A DNA stretch of 64,000 nt, taken from positions 62,001-126,000 of the forward strand of contig NZ_PYPS01000011.1 in assembly GCF_003027925.1 (NCBI RefSeq), given 5' to 3'. Positions 31,461 through 40,456 of this stretch are shown one piece after another. The translations under genes were made by a program, and so were the position numbers. The first letter of the stretch is position 1; every line of letters begins with the position of its first letter. The DNA comes from Micromonospora sp. RP3T (GTDB taxonomy: Bacteria > Actinomycetota > Actinomycetes > Mycobacteriales > Micromonosporaceae). Under the pieces are notes generated by a model, which ran no database searches, was not told the origin of the DNA, and saw only the letters and a program-made list of their open reading frames with translations.

Positions 31461-33995
31461 ATGGTCGCGGCGCAGGAAACCACGTTGCAGCGTCTGCTGG
31501 AGGGCACGAGGCAATACCTTGTGCCGCTCTACCAGCGGACCTATTCGTGGACCGAGGTTCAGTTCGCGCGGATCTGGGACGACGTGTGCCAGCTCGCCAG
31601 GGACCGGGCCGACCACCCGGAGGCCACCCACTTCATCGGCTCGCTGGTGCTCGCGCCCAGCCCGGCCATGGGTCCGGTCGGCGTCGCCGAATACCTGGTG
31701 GTGGACGGCCAGCAGCGGCTCACCACGCTGACCATTTTGCTCTGCGCCATCCGCGACCACCGGGCCGAGCACGAAGACCAGAAACACCGGCTCCGGCTGG
31801 ACCAGCAGTACCTGACCAACCCGTTCGAGGAGCAGCGCTGGCTCAAGCTGGTTCCCACCCAGGCCGACCGGGACGCGTACGTGGCCTGCGTGAAGTCGAC
31901 GGCGCAGGTCGGCGGGGACAACGCGGTGGGTCGGGCGTACCGGTTCTTCGTCAAGGCGCTCGATGCCCTCGGTGCCGCCGAGGAGCCGATCGCCGTCGAG
32001 CAGATCGAGAGCGCCGTGATCACCGGTCTGGCGCTGGTGGCGATCACCGCCAAGCCGGGCGACAACGTCTATCGGATCTTCGAGTCGCTGAACAACACCG
32101 GGCTGACGCTCACCCAGGCCGACCTGCTGCGCAACTACATCTTCATGCGGTTGCCCAACCGGGGACCGGTCGTCTACGAGTCGCTCTGGCTGCCGCTGCA
32201 GCAGCGGTTCACCCCGACGGAGCTGGTCCTGCTCTTCTGGCTCGACCTGGTCCACCGTGACCCGAAGGTCAAGCAGACCGACACGTATGCGAGCCAGCAG
32301 GCCCGCCTCGAGAAGCTGCGGACGGAAGCGGACGTCGAAGCCGAGGTGCAGCGGTTCAGCCGGCTCGGCGCGTTGCTGCGGGTGATCCTGCACCCCGCCG
32401 AGGAGCACGACCCGGCCGTACGGCAGCGGCTGGAGCGGCTCAGCGCGTGGGGCACCACCACCGTCTATCCGGTGCTGCTGCACCTGCTCGACCGGCGGGA
32501 CCGGGGCACGGCGACCTCCGAGCAGATCGCCGCCGCGATGCTGTACCTGGAGAGCTTCTTCGTCCGGCGGCTGCTGATCGGCCGGAGCACGATGAACATC
32601 AACCGGATCCTGCTCGCCGTGGTCACCGAGATGGACCGAGACCTGCCGGTCCACGAGGCGGTGCGCAGATACCTGTCGACGGGCCGCAAGCACTGGGCCG
32701 CCGACTCGAGCCTGCGTGCCCTGGTGCGGACCATCCCGTTCTATCTCAACGGTCGGGCCAACCAGCGCAACCTGGTGCTGCGCTGGCTGGAGGAGTCCCA
32801 CGGCAGCAAGGAGCCGGTGGTGCTGGAGAAGCTGACCATCGAGCACGTGCTGCCGCAGACCCTCAGCGACGAGTGGCGGCAGATGCTCGCCGCTGACCTC
32901 GACACCGACGAGACCCCCGACGAGGCGCACGACGCGCTCGTGCACACCCTGGGGAACCTGACCCTCACCGGCTACAACTCGGAGCTGAGCAACAAACCGT
33001 TCCCTGTCAAGCGGACCGCCCTGGCGAAGAGCGGTGTCCAGTTGAGCCGGGACATCGCCGACCGGCAGCGGTGGGGTCGCTCGGAGATCCTGGCGCGGGC
33101 CGACGCCCTCGCCGACCGGATCGTCACCATCTGGCCCGGTCCCACCGAGGAGAGCGGCAACCAGTCCGACGTGCCCTGGGACGTGCTGGCAAAGGCCCTC
33201 GCCGAGCTGCCTACCGGCACGTGGACCACCTACGGTGACCTGGCCGCCCTGATCGGCACGGCCCCGCAGCCGGTGGGTAACCGGCTGGCCAACCACCCGA
33301 CCCTGAACGCCCACCGGGTGCTCCAGGCGGGTGGGATCGTCGCGGGCAACTTCAAGTGGCTGGAGCCCGGCCGCACCGACGACCCGCGTGACGTGCTGCG
33401 CGGCGAGGGCGTGACGTTCGACAGGAACGGCCGCGCCGACCCCGCCCAGCGGCTCACCGTCGAGGAGCTGGCGCAGCTCGCCGGGGTCACGCCGCCCGAC
33501 CTGCCCGAGCCGCGACCCCGCGCGACCGGCGTCGTCGACCGCGCCGCGCGGTTCATGGAACAGCTCACCGCGTCGCAGGGGTCGACGGTCGCCACGGCCG
33601 TCGCCGTCGTGCTCGACGAATGGACCACCATGGGCGGGATCCTGGGCTACGGCAGCGGCGACGAGACCTCCTGCTTCCTGGTGGCCCGGGGGAAGGACCA
33701 TGAGTACGGCAGCATCTGGCCGGTGGCGCTCTATCCCAGCGGGAAGTGCGAGGTCGTCTTCCAGCACCTCAGCATCCGTACGCCGTTCGACGCGGTGGCC
33801 CTGCGGGAGGAACTGCGGCAGCGGTTGAACCAGTTGCCGGGCGTCCAGATCGCCGCCGCCAGGCTCACCCTGCGGCCGGGCTTCCCGCTGGCGGTCCTCG
33901 CCGACGCCGATGCCCGCGAAGCGCTGCTCGACCACCTCCGTTGGTTCTACGACGAGGCGCAGGTGCCCGCCACGGACGAATTGGTCGTCGACTGA
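31461..33995 (+). CDS. GmrSD-like DUF262-DUF1524 nuclease fused to a cysteine-less alkyltransferase-like domain
   Basis: The 844-residue protein begins with a DUF262 (ParB-like) domain with VPLYQRTYSW near residue 20 and VDGQQRLTT near 82-90. Later comes a DUF1524 His-Asn nuclease domain with IEHVLPQ (His462) and LGNLTLTGYNSELSN. This pairing defines GmrSD-type (type IV) restriction enzymes that cut modified phage DNA using nucleotides. From about residue 570 an alkyltransferase-like domain follows (LPTGTWTTYGDLAALIG, NAHRV at 616-620). The PCHRV active cysteine is Ala617, as expected for a DNA-binding, non-repairing ATL protein. A last 140-residue domain is unassigned. The start ATG 31461 was chosen over upstream frames that cross the repeat cluster. 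The helicase gene follows after 28 bases. Confidence 0.88.
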   Translation: MVAAQETTLQRLLEGTRQYLVPLYQRTYSWTEVQFARIWDDVCQLARDRADHPEATHFIGSLVLAPSPAMGPVGVAEYLVVDGQQRLTTLTILLCAIRDHRAEHEDQKHRLRLDQQYLTNPFEEQRWLKLVPTQADRDAYVACVKSTAQVGGDNAVGRAYRFFVKALDALGAAEEPIAVEQIESAVITGLALVAITAKPGDNVYRIFESLNNTGLTLTQADLLRNYIFMRLPNRGPVVYESLWLPLQQRFTPTELVLLFWLDLVHRDPKVKQTDTYASQQARLEKLRTEADVEAEVQRFSRLGALLRVILHPAEEHDPAVRQRLERLSAWGTTTVYPVLLHLLDRRDRGTATSEQIAAAMLYLESFFVRRLLIGRSTMNINRILLAVVTEMDRDLPVHEAVRRYLSTGRKHWAADSSLRALVRTIPFYLNGRANQRNLVLRWLEESHGSKEPVVLEKLTIEHVLPQTLSDEWRQMLAADLDTDETPDEAHDALVHTLGNLTLTGYNSELSNKPFPVKRTALAKSGVQLSRDIADRQRWGRSEILARADALADRIVTIWPGPTEESGNQSDVPWDVLAKALAELPTGTWTTYGDLAALIGTAPQPVGNRLANHPTLNAHRVLQAGGIVAGNFKWLEPGRTDDPRDVLRGEGVTFDRNGRADPAQRLTVEELAQLAGVTPPDLPEPRPRATGVVDRAARFMEQLTASQGSTVATAVAVVLDEWTTMGGILGYGSGDETSCFLVARGKDHEYGSIWPVALYPSGKCEVVFQHLSIRTPFDAVALREELRQRLNQLPGVQIAAARLTLRPGFPLAVLADADAREALLDHLRWFYDEAQVPATDELVVD

Positions 33996-34023
33996 CCGTC
34001 CACCACCCCCGAGAGGCCCACCC

Positions 34024-36183
34024 GTGCCCCAGCTCGCCTTCGCCAACACCTTCTGGCAGAGCTTCGACGTCCTGGAGAAGCCGATCAAGGCCGGCGTACG
34101 CAAGGCGATGCAGAAGTTCCAGCAGCTCACCATCGCCGAGCTGTACGCCGACAAGGGCCTGCACCTGGAGTCGGTGCACAACGCCCGCGACCCGCGGATG
34201 CGGACCATCCGCGTCACCGACTTCTGGCGCGGCGTCGTGCTCGCACCCGACGACGGCAGTGACACGTTCCTGCTCCTGAAGGTCGTGCCGCACGACGCCG
34301 CGTACACCTGGGCGACGAAGCTGCTCTACACCGTCAACACGGCCACCCGGGCGCTGGAGGTCCGCAACGTGGTGGCCATCGAGCAACTCACCCCGGCGTT
34401 GGAGAAAGCGGCAGCGCAGGCGCCGAGCCTGCTGTTCGCGAAGCACTCCGACACGGCGCTGCGGCACCTCGGCATCGACGACCAGGTGCTGCGCGCCGTA
34501 CGCACCATCATCGACAAGCCGCAGCTGGAGGCGTTCGGCACGCTGCTGCCCGAGGACCAGTACGAGGTGCTGCAACACCTCGCCGAGGGCTTCACGCCGG
34601 ACGAGGTCTACCGGGATCTGGTCGCCGAACGTCGGCCCGCCGACGCGCCGAAGGAGCCGAGCGAGAGCCTGGCGATGGCGATCGCGAACACCAGCAACCG
34701 CATCACGCTGGTCACCCGACCCGACGAGCTGGCCGAGATCCTCGACAAGCCGTTCGCCGCCTGGCGGGTGTTCCTGCACCCGTCGCAGCGGCGCGTCGCG
34801 TACCGGCCGTCCTACACCGGCCCGGCCCAGGTCAGCGGTGGTCCAGGGACCGGGAAGACGGTGGCGGCGCTGCACCGGGTCAAGCACCTGCTGTCCCGCT
34901 CGGCCGACGGCCGGGTGCTGCTCACCACGTACACCAATGCCCTGGCCGCGACGCTGCGCGAGCACCTGGCGCTGCTGCTCGACGACGAGGGGCAGCTCGC
35001 CCGGGTGGAGGTGACCACCGTCAACGCGTTCGCCAACCGCACCGTGCGCGCCCTCGCCGGCCGGGTACCGACGCCCGTCGGTGACGTCGACGAACGGCAG
35101 GTCTGGCGGCGGGTGTGCCGGCGACTGACACTGCCGTGGCCGGAGCAGTTCCTCGCCCAGGAATACCGGCACGTCGTGCTCGCCCACGACGTGCGCAGCC
35201 GGGAGGACTACCGGGCGGCCAGCCGACGCGGTCGGGGGTCGGTGCTGGGCGCGCGGCAACGCGACCGGTTATGGGACGCCGTCGAGATGTTCCACGCCGA
35301 GCTGTCCGCGGCCGGCTCCGCCACGTACCTGCAGATCTGCGCCCGCGCCGCGGACCTGCTCGCCGACGGGGACCTCGCCGACCACGGCTTCGCCCACGTC
35401 GTCGTCGACGAGGCGCAGGACCTGCACCCGGCGCAGTGGCGGGTGTCGCGCGCCGCCGTGGCGCCCGGCCCGGACGACCTCTTCATCACCGGCGACCCGC
35501 ACCAACGCATCTACGACTCACGGGTGTCGCTGGGCTCGCTCGGCATCTCGGTGGCCGGGCGCAGCAGCCGGCTCCGCGTCAACTACCGCAGCACCGAGGA
35601 GATCCTCACCTGGGCCACCCGGGTGCTCATCGGCGCCCGGGTCGACGAACTCGGCGGTGACGGCGAGGACAGCCTCGCCGGCTACCGGTCCCTGCTGCAC
35701 GGCCGTAAACCCCAGACCCAGGGGTACGCGTCCCCGCAGGCCGAGGTGACGGCGCTGGTCGAGCGGATGCGGGAGTGGATGACGCAGGGGGTCGGACTCG
35801 GCGAAATCGCGGTCTGCGCCCGGTTCACCACCACGCTGCGCGACGTCCACGACGCCCTGACCGCCGCCGGCATCTCCACCGCCTGGGTGCGGGACCAGCC
35901 GGGCGCCGACATCGACGGGGTACGGCTGGCCACCATGCACGCCATGAAGGGGCTGGAGTTTCGCTGCGTGGCGTTGGTCGGGGTAACGGCGAAGGCGATC
36001 CCGTTCGTCAAGGAGGTCACGCCGGCGGAGGTGGACCGGATACAGCACGACAACGACCTGCTCCGCGAGCGGTGCCTGCTCTTCGTCGCGGCAACCCGCG
36101 CCCGCGAGGCCCTGCACGTGTCGTGGAGCGGCGCGCCCAGCCCGTACCTTTCGACGCAGAACAGCCAACGCCCGGTGGCGTGA
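34024..36183 (+). CDS. UvrD/Rep-type SF1 helicase with N-terminal RelE-like domain
   Basis: The 719-residue protein has an SF1A helicase core with Walker A SGGPGTGKT (Lys278), Walker B VVVDEAQDL (Asp462), motif III/IV GDPHQRIYD and motif VI VAATRAREALHVSW. The first 120 residues look like a ParE/RelE-fold domain: FWQSFDVLEKPIKAGVRKAMQKF, LHLESVHNARDPRMRTIRV, then LLKVVPHDAAYTWA, the HDxAYxWA block I associate with such toxin-like domains fused to helicases. It starts at GTG 34024 after GAGAGG, 28 bases behind the GmrSD-like gene, so both are probably translated from one message. A rare TTA codon is at 35269. Coupled nuclease and helicase action in phage defence is inferred. Confidence 0.88.
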   Translation: MPQLAFANTFWQSFDVLEKPIKAGVRKAMQKFQQLTIAELYADKGLHLESVHNARDPRMRTIRVTDFWRGVVLAPDDGSDTFLLLKVVPHDAAYTWATKLLYTVNTATRALEVRNVVAIEQLTPALEKAAAQAPSLLFAKHSDTALRHLGIDDQVLRAVRTIIDKPQLEAFGTLLPEDQYEVLQHLAEGFTPDEVYRDLVAERRPADAPKEPSESLAMAIANTSNRITLVTRPDELAEILDKPFAAWRVFLHPSQRRVAYRPSYTGPAQVSGGPGTGKTVAALHRVKHLLSRSADGRVLLTTYTNALAATLREHLALLLDDEGQLARVEVTTVNAFANRTVRALAGRVPTPVGDVDERQVWRRVCRRLTLPWPEQFLAQEYRHVVLAHDVRSREDYRAASRRGRGSVLGARQRDRLWDAVEMFHAELSAAGSATYLQICARAADLLADGDLADHGFAHVVVDEAQDLHPAQWRVSRAAVAPGPDDLFITGDPHQRIYDSRVSLGSLGISVAGRSSRLRVNYRSTEEILTWATRVLIGARVDELGGDGEDSLAGYRSLLHGRKPQTQGYASPQAEVTALVERMREWMTQGVGLGEIAVCARFTTTLRDVHDALTAAGISTAWVRDQPGADIDGVRLATMHAMKGLEFRCVALVGVTAKAIPFVKEVTPAEVDRIQHDNDLLRERCLLFVAATRAREALHVSWSGAPSPYLSTQNSQRPVA

Positions 36184-36460
36184 GGCCGAGTCGAGTATCC
36201 GACTCGGACCGCGTCGTCAGCGACGCCCGCCACCGGAGCCGACATTCGAGCAGGCACTGCGACCACCTGCGATCCGACATTGATCGGCCGGACGGTCAAG
36301 GTCGACGAAGATCCGGTGACACCGTCTCGCGATCAAGGTGGACGGTCTGTCCGCTCGGGCCAGACCCCTGCGACGCTGCCGCTCCTAGCCTGATCCGCAC
36401 GGTAGCCGGCCAGCAACGCGACGTGGGGCCGCACCAGAACTGAGGACCACGGGGGGCGAT

Positions 36461-39322
36461 GTGGGAGCCGGAGCGGAACGCAAGCTCGTCAAGGCCGTAC
36501 GGCAGGCGCTCTCCCGAGGGCCACTGCCTCAGGACGCGCTGCTCGCGGCGCTCCAGCGGGCGGGCGTACGTGCGGACAGCGCCTCGCTCTACCTTGCCTG
36601 CGTCACACATGGTCTCGCCGACTTGGTCGGTGACTGCTGGCAGCCGCGTGACTGGGCCGCTCCGATGGGCGGGAGCGAGGCGATCTCGTCGACCCGCCGT
36701 CCGCCTGAGCTGCCCGCCGCCCGGAGGGCCGCCGCGGAGGTACGTCGACTGGCCTCGTCGATCGGCGTCCCCATGGACGAGCCGGTCCCACCCAGTGGCC
36801 CGGTGCCCGGCGCGTGGCCGCGGATCGCCGAGCAAGCCGCCAAGGCGCTGCAGGAGGAGCTTCGCGCCGTCACCGACCGGCGGACCCTGCTGGACATACG
36901 TGTCAGCGGTGGTGTGGTGGTCGCGGAGACAACCTCCCGGAAGTTGGTGCGGTTCGAGGCCGAGGGTGACCTCGGCATGTCCGACGGCGCGCAGGCCACC
37001 CTGGTGATCAGTGGAACGCCCATCGACGTCGAGGTGGTGTCGGTGTTCGGCAACGTGGTGACACTGTCGGTGCCGCCCGGTGCCGCAATAGCGGATGAAG
37101 CCGTCCTCCGTTGCGACCTCTCCTGGCTGCTCTCCACGCAGAGCAAACGGCTGCGGGAACTCGTCGAGGGTGGGCCGGGCTTCAACGCCGCCGCCGCTGC
37201 GGCCCTCATGACCGCCGGTGCGGAAGCCGCGCCGGATGAGTTGCCGGTGGTGCGGGCCGAGCACCTCAACCAAGGACAGCGGTACGCCGTGGGCCTCGCG
37301 CTCACGCCCGGTGTCACCTGGCTCTGGGGCCCGCCCGGAACGGGCAAGACCACCACCCTCGGCACGCTCGTCGCGGAGCTGTGCGTACGCGGTCTGCGGG
37401 TACTCCTGACCGCCCCCACGAACGCCGCCGTCGACGTCGCCGTGAACGCCGTGTTGAAAGAGATACCCGAGCTTGCCGGAGGCGGCCTGGTCCGGCTCGG
37501 ACAGCCCGCGGACCCCGCTCTCATCGCGCGGAGCGAGGGCCATGTCCTCATCGACGAGATCGCCGCCAAGCGCGGTGAGGTGCTCGCTCAACTGCGGGTT
37601 CGCGAGGCTCAGCGGTCGCGGGACCTTCGGGAGCGGCTCAGACACCTGGAGCGGCGGCATGCCAGCCTCACCGACGGGGAACAGGACCTGCGGCTCGATC
37701 TGGAGCGTGAACTGGCCGAAGCCAGCGCGCGAATCCGAGAACTCGATATGTCGCTGCACTACGTCCGTCGGCAGGTCTGCCGGGAGGCGGAGGTCGTCGC
37801 CGCCACGTCACACCAGGTGGCGCTCAAGACCCTGCGGGAGCTCACCTTCGACGTCGTGGTTCTCGACGAGGCGAGCATGACCACGTCCGCGCTCGCGATG
37901 CTGGTGGCTGGCGCGGGCAGCGGCCACACGATCATCGCAGGCGACTTCCGACAACTGCCTCCGGTCGTTGTCGCCGACAGTCCGGCTGCACGTGACTGGC
38001 TCACCCGCAGCCCGTTTGAAAAGGCCGCCGTGGACCGCGTCGTGGGCGGGGAGCGACTCCCGGGTCGGCTTGCCGCGCTCACCGAGCAGTACCGCATGCG
38101 TCGAGACATCAACCATGTCGTCAGCGAGGCGTTCTATCCGGAGAGCCCGCTCGTCACGGCCGAGGCAGTCGCCACCCGGCCGCGGAGGAGCAGCGCGAGG
38201 TGGGCAGATCGCGAACTTGTCGTGCTCGACACCTCACGGCTCGGCGCCTGGACCGCACGGAAGCAGGGCATGTCCTCCCGGTACAACCTGATGCACGCCC
38301 AGCTCACTGCCGGCCTCCTCGCCTCGGCGACCGGTGACGCGTCCAGCCTCGGTGTCATCTCGCCATTCGCCGCACAAGCCCGGCTGCTGGAGTCGCTTCT
38401 GCCGGACGCGGAGTCGACGGACTGGGCCGCGTCGACCGTGCACCGGTTCCAGGGTGGTGAGCGGGACATCGTCGTGTACGACACAGTCGACACCGGACTC
38501 GGCGTGCGCCCGCTGCACCGCTGGTTCACCGAGGGCGGACCCGGCGGTGACGGTGCCCGGCTGCTCAATGTGGCAGCCAGTCGTGCTCGCGACCACCTCG
38601 TGGTGGTCGCGGCCCTGGACCAGCTTCACCGACATCGCGCCACCCTGGACGCGGTAGGGCGCTTCTTCACAACCCTGCTCGCGCGGGGACGCGTGGCCCC
38701 CTGGGAGGAGGCGCTCAGCCACGGCTCGATGACGCGGCGGGTGACCGGCGACGTCACCGACCTGATGCGCGAGGACCTTTCCGGTGCCGGATCGGTCGAG
38801 ATCCGGCTGCCTCGGGCATCGCTGGTCGGGCTGCGGTCGTTGATCCCGTCCTTGAAGCTGATCGCCGAGCAGGATGTCGACACCGAGCCGGTGACGGTAT
38901 GGGTGGAACCGGACCCGGACGGACATCTGTCGGCCGAGGCCATGGAGGCCAAACGCCGGGGCATCAACATCCGCCCCTGCACTCCGATCCTGGAGTCCAG
39001 CGCCGTCATCGATGACGTGGTGTGGACGGCTACCGGCTCGCTGCTCGGGCCCGAGCCCGGCGTGGTGCTGCGAACCCGGAACGCGGCCTTCGCCGACGCG
39101 GTCCGCCGGGCCCAGAGGCGCCGGCCGGACAACGCGCCGGGAAGCGGTCAACTCGGCGACGACTGTGGCCGCTGCTCTCGTGCCCTCGTCCGTTTCGAGG
39201 TGGGCAGGCGTGGCCTACCGACCGTCGGGTACGGCTGTTACTCCTGCGACCGGCCGGGCAGCCGACGTGGCCGGAGCCGATTTCGGCACGAGCGGGACCC
39301 ACAGCTGAGCCGTTGGGAGTGA
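36461..39322 (+). CDS. DNA2/UPF1-like SF1 helicase with C-terminal zinc ribbon
   Basis: The 953-residue protein starts at GTG 36461 after GGGGGGC; the 277-base gap before it holds nothing I recognise. The first 280 residues include a small helical domain and a beta-rich OB-like part. The helicase core follows: Walker A WGPPGTGKTTT (Lys296), a long coiled-coil insertion (about 375-440), Walker B VVLDEASMT, GDFRQLPP and the late motif VHRFQGGERDIV. The AAA/UPF1-like order places it in the DNA2/NAM7 group. A C-terminal region of about 150 residues may be a degraded phospholipase-D-like domain (uncertain), and it ends with two CxxC pairs (CGRC, CYSC) forming a zinc ribbon. Its location after the RelE-helicase gene suggests a joint role. 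Confidence 0.86.
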   Translation: MGAGAERKLVKAVRQALSRGPLPQDALLAALQRAGVRADSASLYLACVTHGLADLVGDCWQPRDWAAPMGGSEAISSTRRPPELPAARRAAAEVRRLASSIGVPMDEPVPPSGPVPGAWPRIAEQAAKALQEELRAVTDRRTLLDIRVSGGVVVAETTSRKLVRFEAEGDLGMSDGAQATLVISGTPIDVEVVSVFGNVVTLSVPPGAAIADEAVLRCDLSWLLSTQSKRLRELVEGGPGFNAAAAAALMTAGAEAAPDELPVVRAEHLNQGQRYAVGLALTPGVTWLWGPPGTGKTTTLGTLVAELCVRGLRVLLTAPTNAAVDVAVNAVLKEIPELAGGGLVRLGQPADPALIARSEGHVLIDEIAAKRGEVLAQLRVREAQRSRDLRERLRHLERRHASLTDGEQDLRLDLERELAEASARIRELDMSLHYVRRQVCREAEVVAATSHQVALKTLRELTFDVVVLDEASMTTSALAMLVAGAGSGHTIIAGDFRQLPPVVVADSPAARDWLTRSPFEKAAVDRVVGGERLPGRLAALTEQYRMRRDINHVVSEAFYPESPLVTAEAVATRPRRSSARWADRELVVLDTSRLGAWTARKQGMSSRYNLMHAQLTAGLLASATGDASSLGVISPFAAQARLLESLLPDAESTDWAASTVHRFQGGERDIVVYDTVDTGLGVRPLHRWFTEGGPGGDGARLLNVAASRARDHLVVVAALDQLHRHRATLDAVGRFFTTLLARGRVAPWEEALSHGSMTRRVTGDVTDLMREDLSGAGSVEIRLPRASLVGLRSLIPSLKLIAEQDVDTEPVTVWVEPDPDGHLSAEAMEAKRRGINIRPCTPILESSAVIDDVVWTATGSLLGPEPGVVLRTRNAAFADAVRRAQRRRPDNAPGSGQLGDDCGRCSRALVRFEVGRRGLPTVGYGCYSCDRPGSRRGRSRFRHERDPQLSRWE

Positions 39323-39468
39323 GCAGGTCCCGAACCCGTCCCGCATCCAAGCCGGAGGAGTCGCGTTCCCGATCGAGACGTCGATCCACTTCGGACGTCT
39401 GGTTGGCTGACTCGATCATCCCCGGAGCGACGTGAAAGGCGACGCGGCCCTGACCTCGAAGGAGACCC

Positions 39469-40155
39469 ATGCGCCAACCCCTCACCCTCGCCGAGATCCT
39501 GGCCGTGCTGGCCGCCCCGAAATCGATCGGCGATCTCCGGAGCTACTTCCACGGCGTCGCCGACGCGGCCTACACGGGCGGCCGGTTCGACACGCTGGGC
39601 GGCGGTGGGTCCCGCCCGGAGGTCGCGGACACCGTCACCGCCGAGGACCTGATCGCGGTGGAACTGCTCCGCGTGACCATCCGCCACCGACAACGGCTCG
39701 ACCTGCTCCAGGGCCAACTCGGTCGGGAGGTGTCCGCGACACTGGCCACGATCCCGACCGACGTCGAGTTGGGGGAGGACGACGCGCTCGCGTACGTCGT
39801 CGACGGCGGTGCCGCCGACACCGCGTGGCGCCGGCTCCGCGACACGCCCAACATCGACTGGGTCATCGCCGGCAAGTTGCTCGCCCGCAAACGCCCGCGG
39901 CTCGTGCCGGTCTACGACCGCGTGGTGGCCTGCGCCTACGGCACGCGGAAGGGCTTCTGGGCATGGCTGCACGACATGCTCCGCGAGGACGGCGGCGCTT
40001 TGGTGCGGCAACTCGACGCCCTGCACCGGGAGGCCGAGCTACCGGCTGCGGTCAGCCGGTTGCGGGTGCTCGACGTGGTGTTCTGGATGCGGCATCGGCA
40101 CGCCCACCTTTCCAGCGACTGTCCCGGCCTGCGGCTACCCGTTCCCGTGGTGTGA
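39469..40155 (+). CDS. DUF6308-like protein
   Basis: This 228-residue protein is all-helical in appearance. It contains FDTLGGGG, VTAEDLIAVELLRV, LRDTPNIDWVIAGKLLARKRPRLVPVYDRVV and GFWAWLHDMLRED, a set I associate with the actinobacterial DUF6308 family of unknown function. The repeated helix-hairpin-helix feel (IAGKLLARKRPRLVPVYD) resembles HhH-type DNA glycosylase-like proteins. This could mean DNA binding but is not demonstrated. The ATG at 39469 is preceded by GAAGGAGA. A small gene follows at four bases. Confidence 0.7.
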   Translation: MRQPLTLAEILAVLAAPKSIGDLRSYFHGVADAAYTGGRFDTLGGGGSRPEVADTVTAEDLIAVELLRVTIRHRQRLDLLQGQLGREVSATLATIPTDVELGEDDALAYVVDGGAADTAWRRLRDTPNIDWVIAGKLLARKRPRLVPVYDRVVACAYGTRKGFWAWLHDMLREDGGALVRQLDALHREAELPAAVSRLRVLDVVFWMRHRHAHLSSDCPGLRLPVPVV

Positions 40156-40159
40156 TGAG

Positions 40160-40456
40160 ATGCGCGAGATCACCATCCGCTTCGACTGCGAGGACCCTGA
40201 CCGGTATGCGGACATCGCCAACGTGCTCTGGGCGCAGATGAACGCGACCGGGTGCGACTTCACCGTCACCCTGGCAACCGCGGGCGACGCGGCAGCTGTC
40301 GACAGGCGGTGGGACGACTACAGCACGGTGTCGTGGGGGCCGGTGGTCGCCGGGGCACCCCGCAGGCCCTCGCGGCCGAGGAGTCCCACGCTGCCACGTC
40401 GTACGAATGACGATCCGCGGGGAGGAGGCCGTGGTGCGCTGCGTCAACTGCGGTGA
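40160..40456 (+). CDS. Small conserved-looking hypothetical protein
   Basis: A 98-codon frame starts at ATG 40160, four bases after the stop of the DUF6308 gene. The first 60 residues have good coding character (REITIRFDCEDPDRYADIANVLWAQMNATGCDFTVTLATAGD), suggesting a small alpha/beta protein. The last 35 are Arg/Pro-rich and may be poorly conserved. It overlaps the following GIY-YIG gene by 23 bases. Function unknown. Confidence 0.55.
   Translation: MREITIRFDCEDPDRYADIANVLWAQMNATGCDFTVTLATAGDAAAVDRRWDDYSTVSWGPVVAGAPRRPSRPRSPTLPRRTNDDPRGGGRGALRQLR

Noticed and set aside
31290..34307. A 1005-codon minus-strand open frame opposite the GmrSD-like gene
   Set aside because: No domain is recognisable, and the plus strand carries DGQQR and His-Asn nuclease motifs plus a ribosome site.
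36184..36460. Possible small gene between the two helicase genes
   Set aside because: Short frames there are antisense or lack a start with a ribosome site and show no recognisable sequence.
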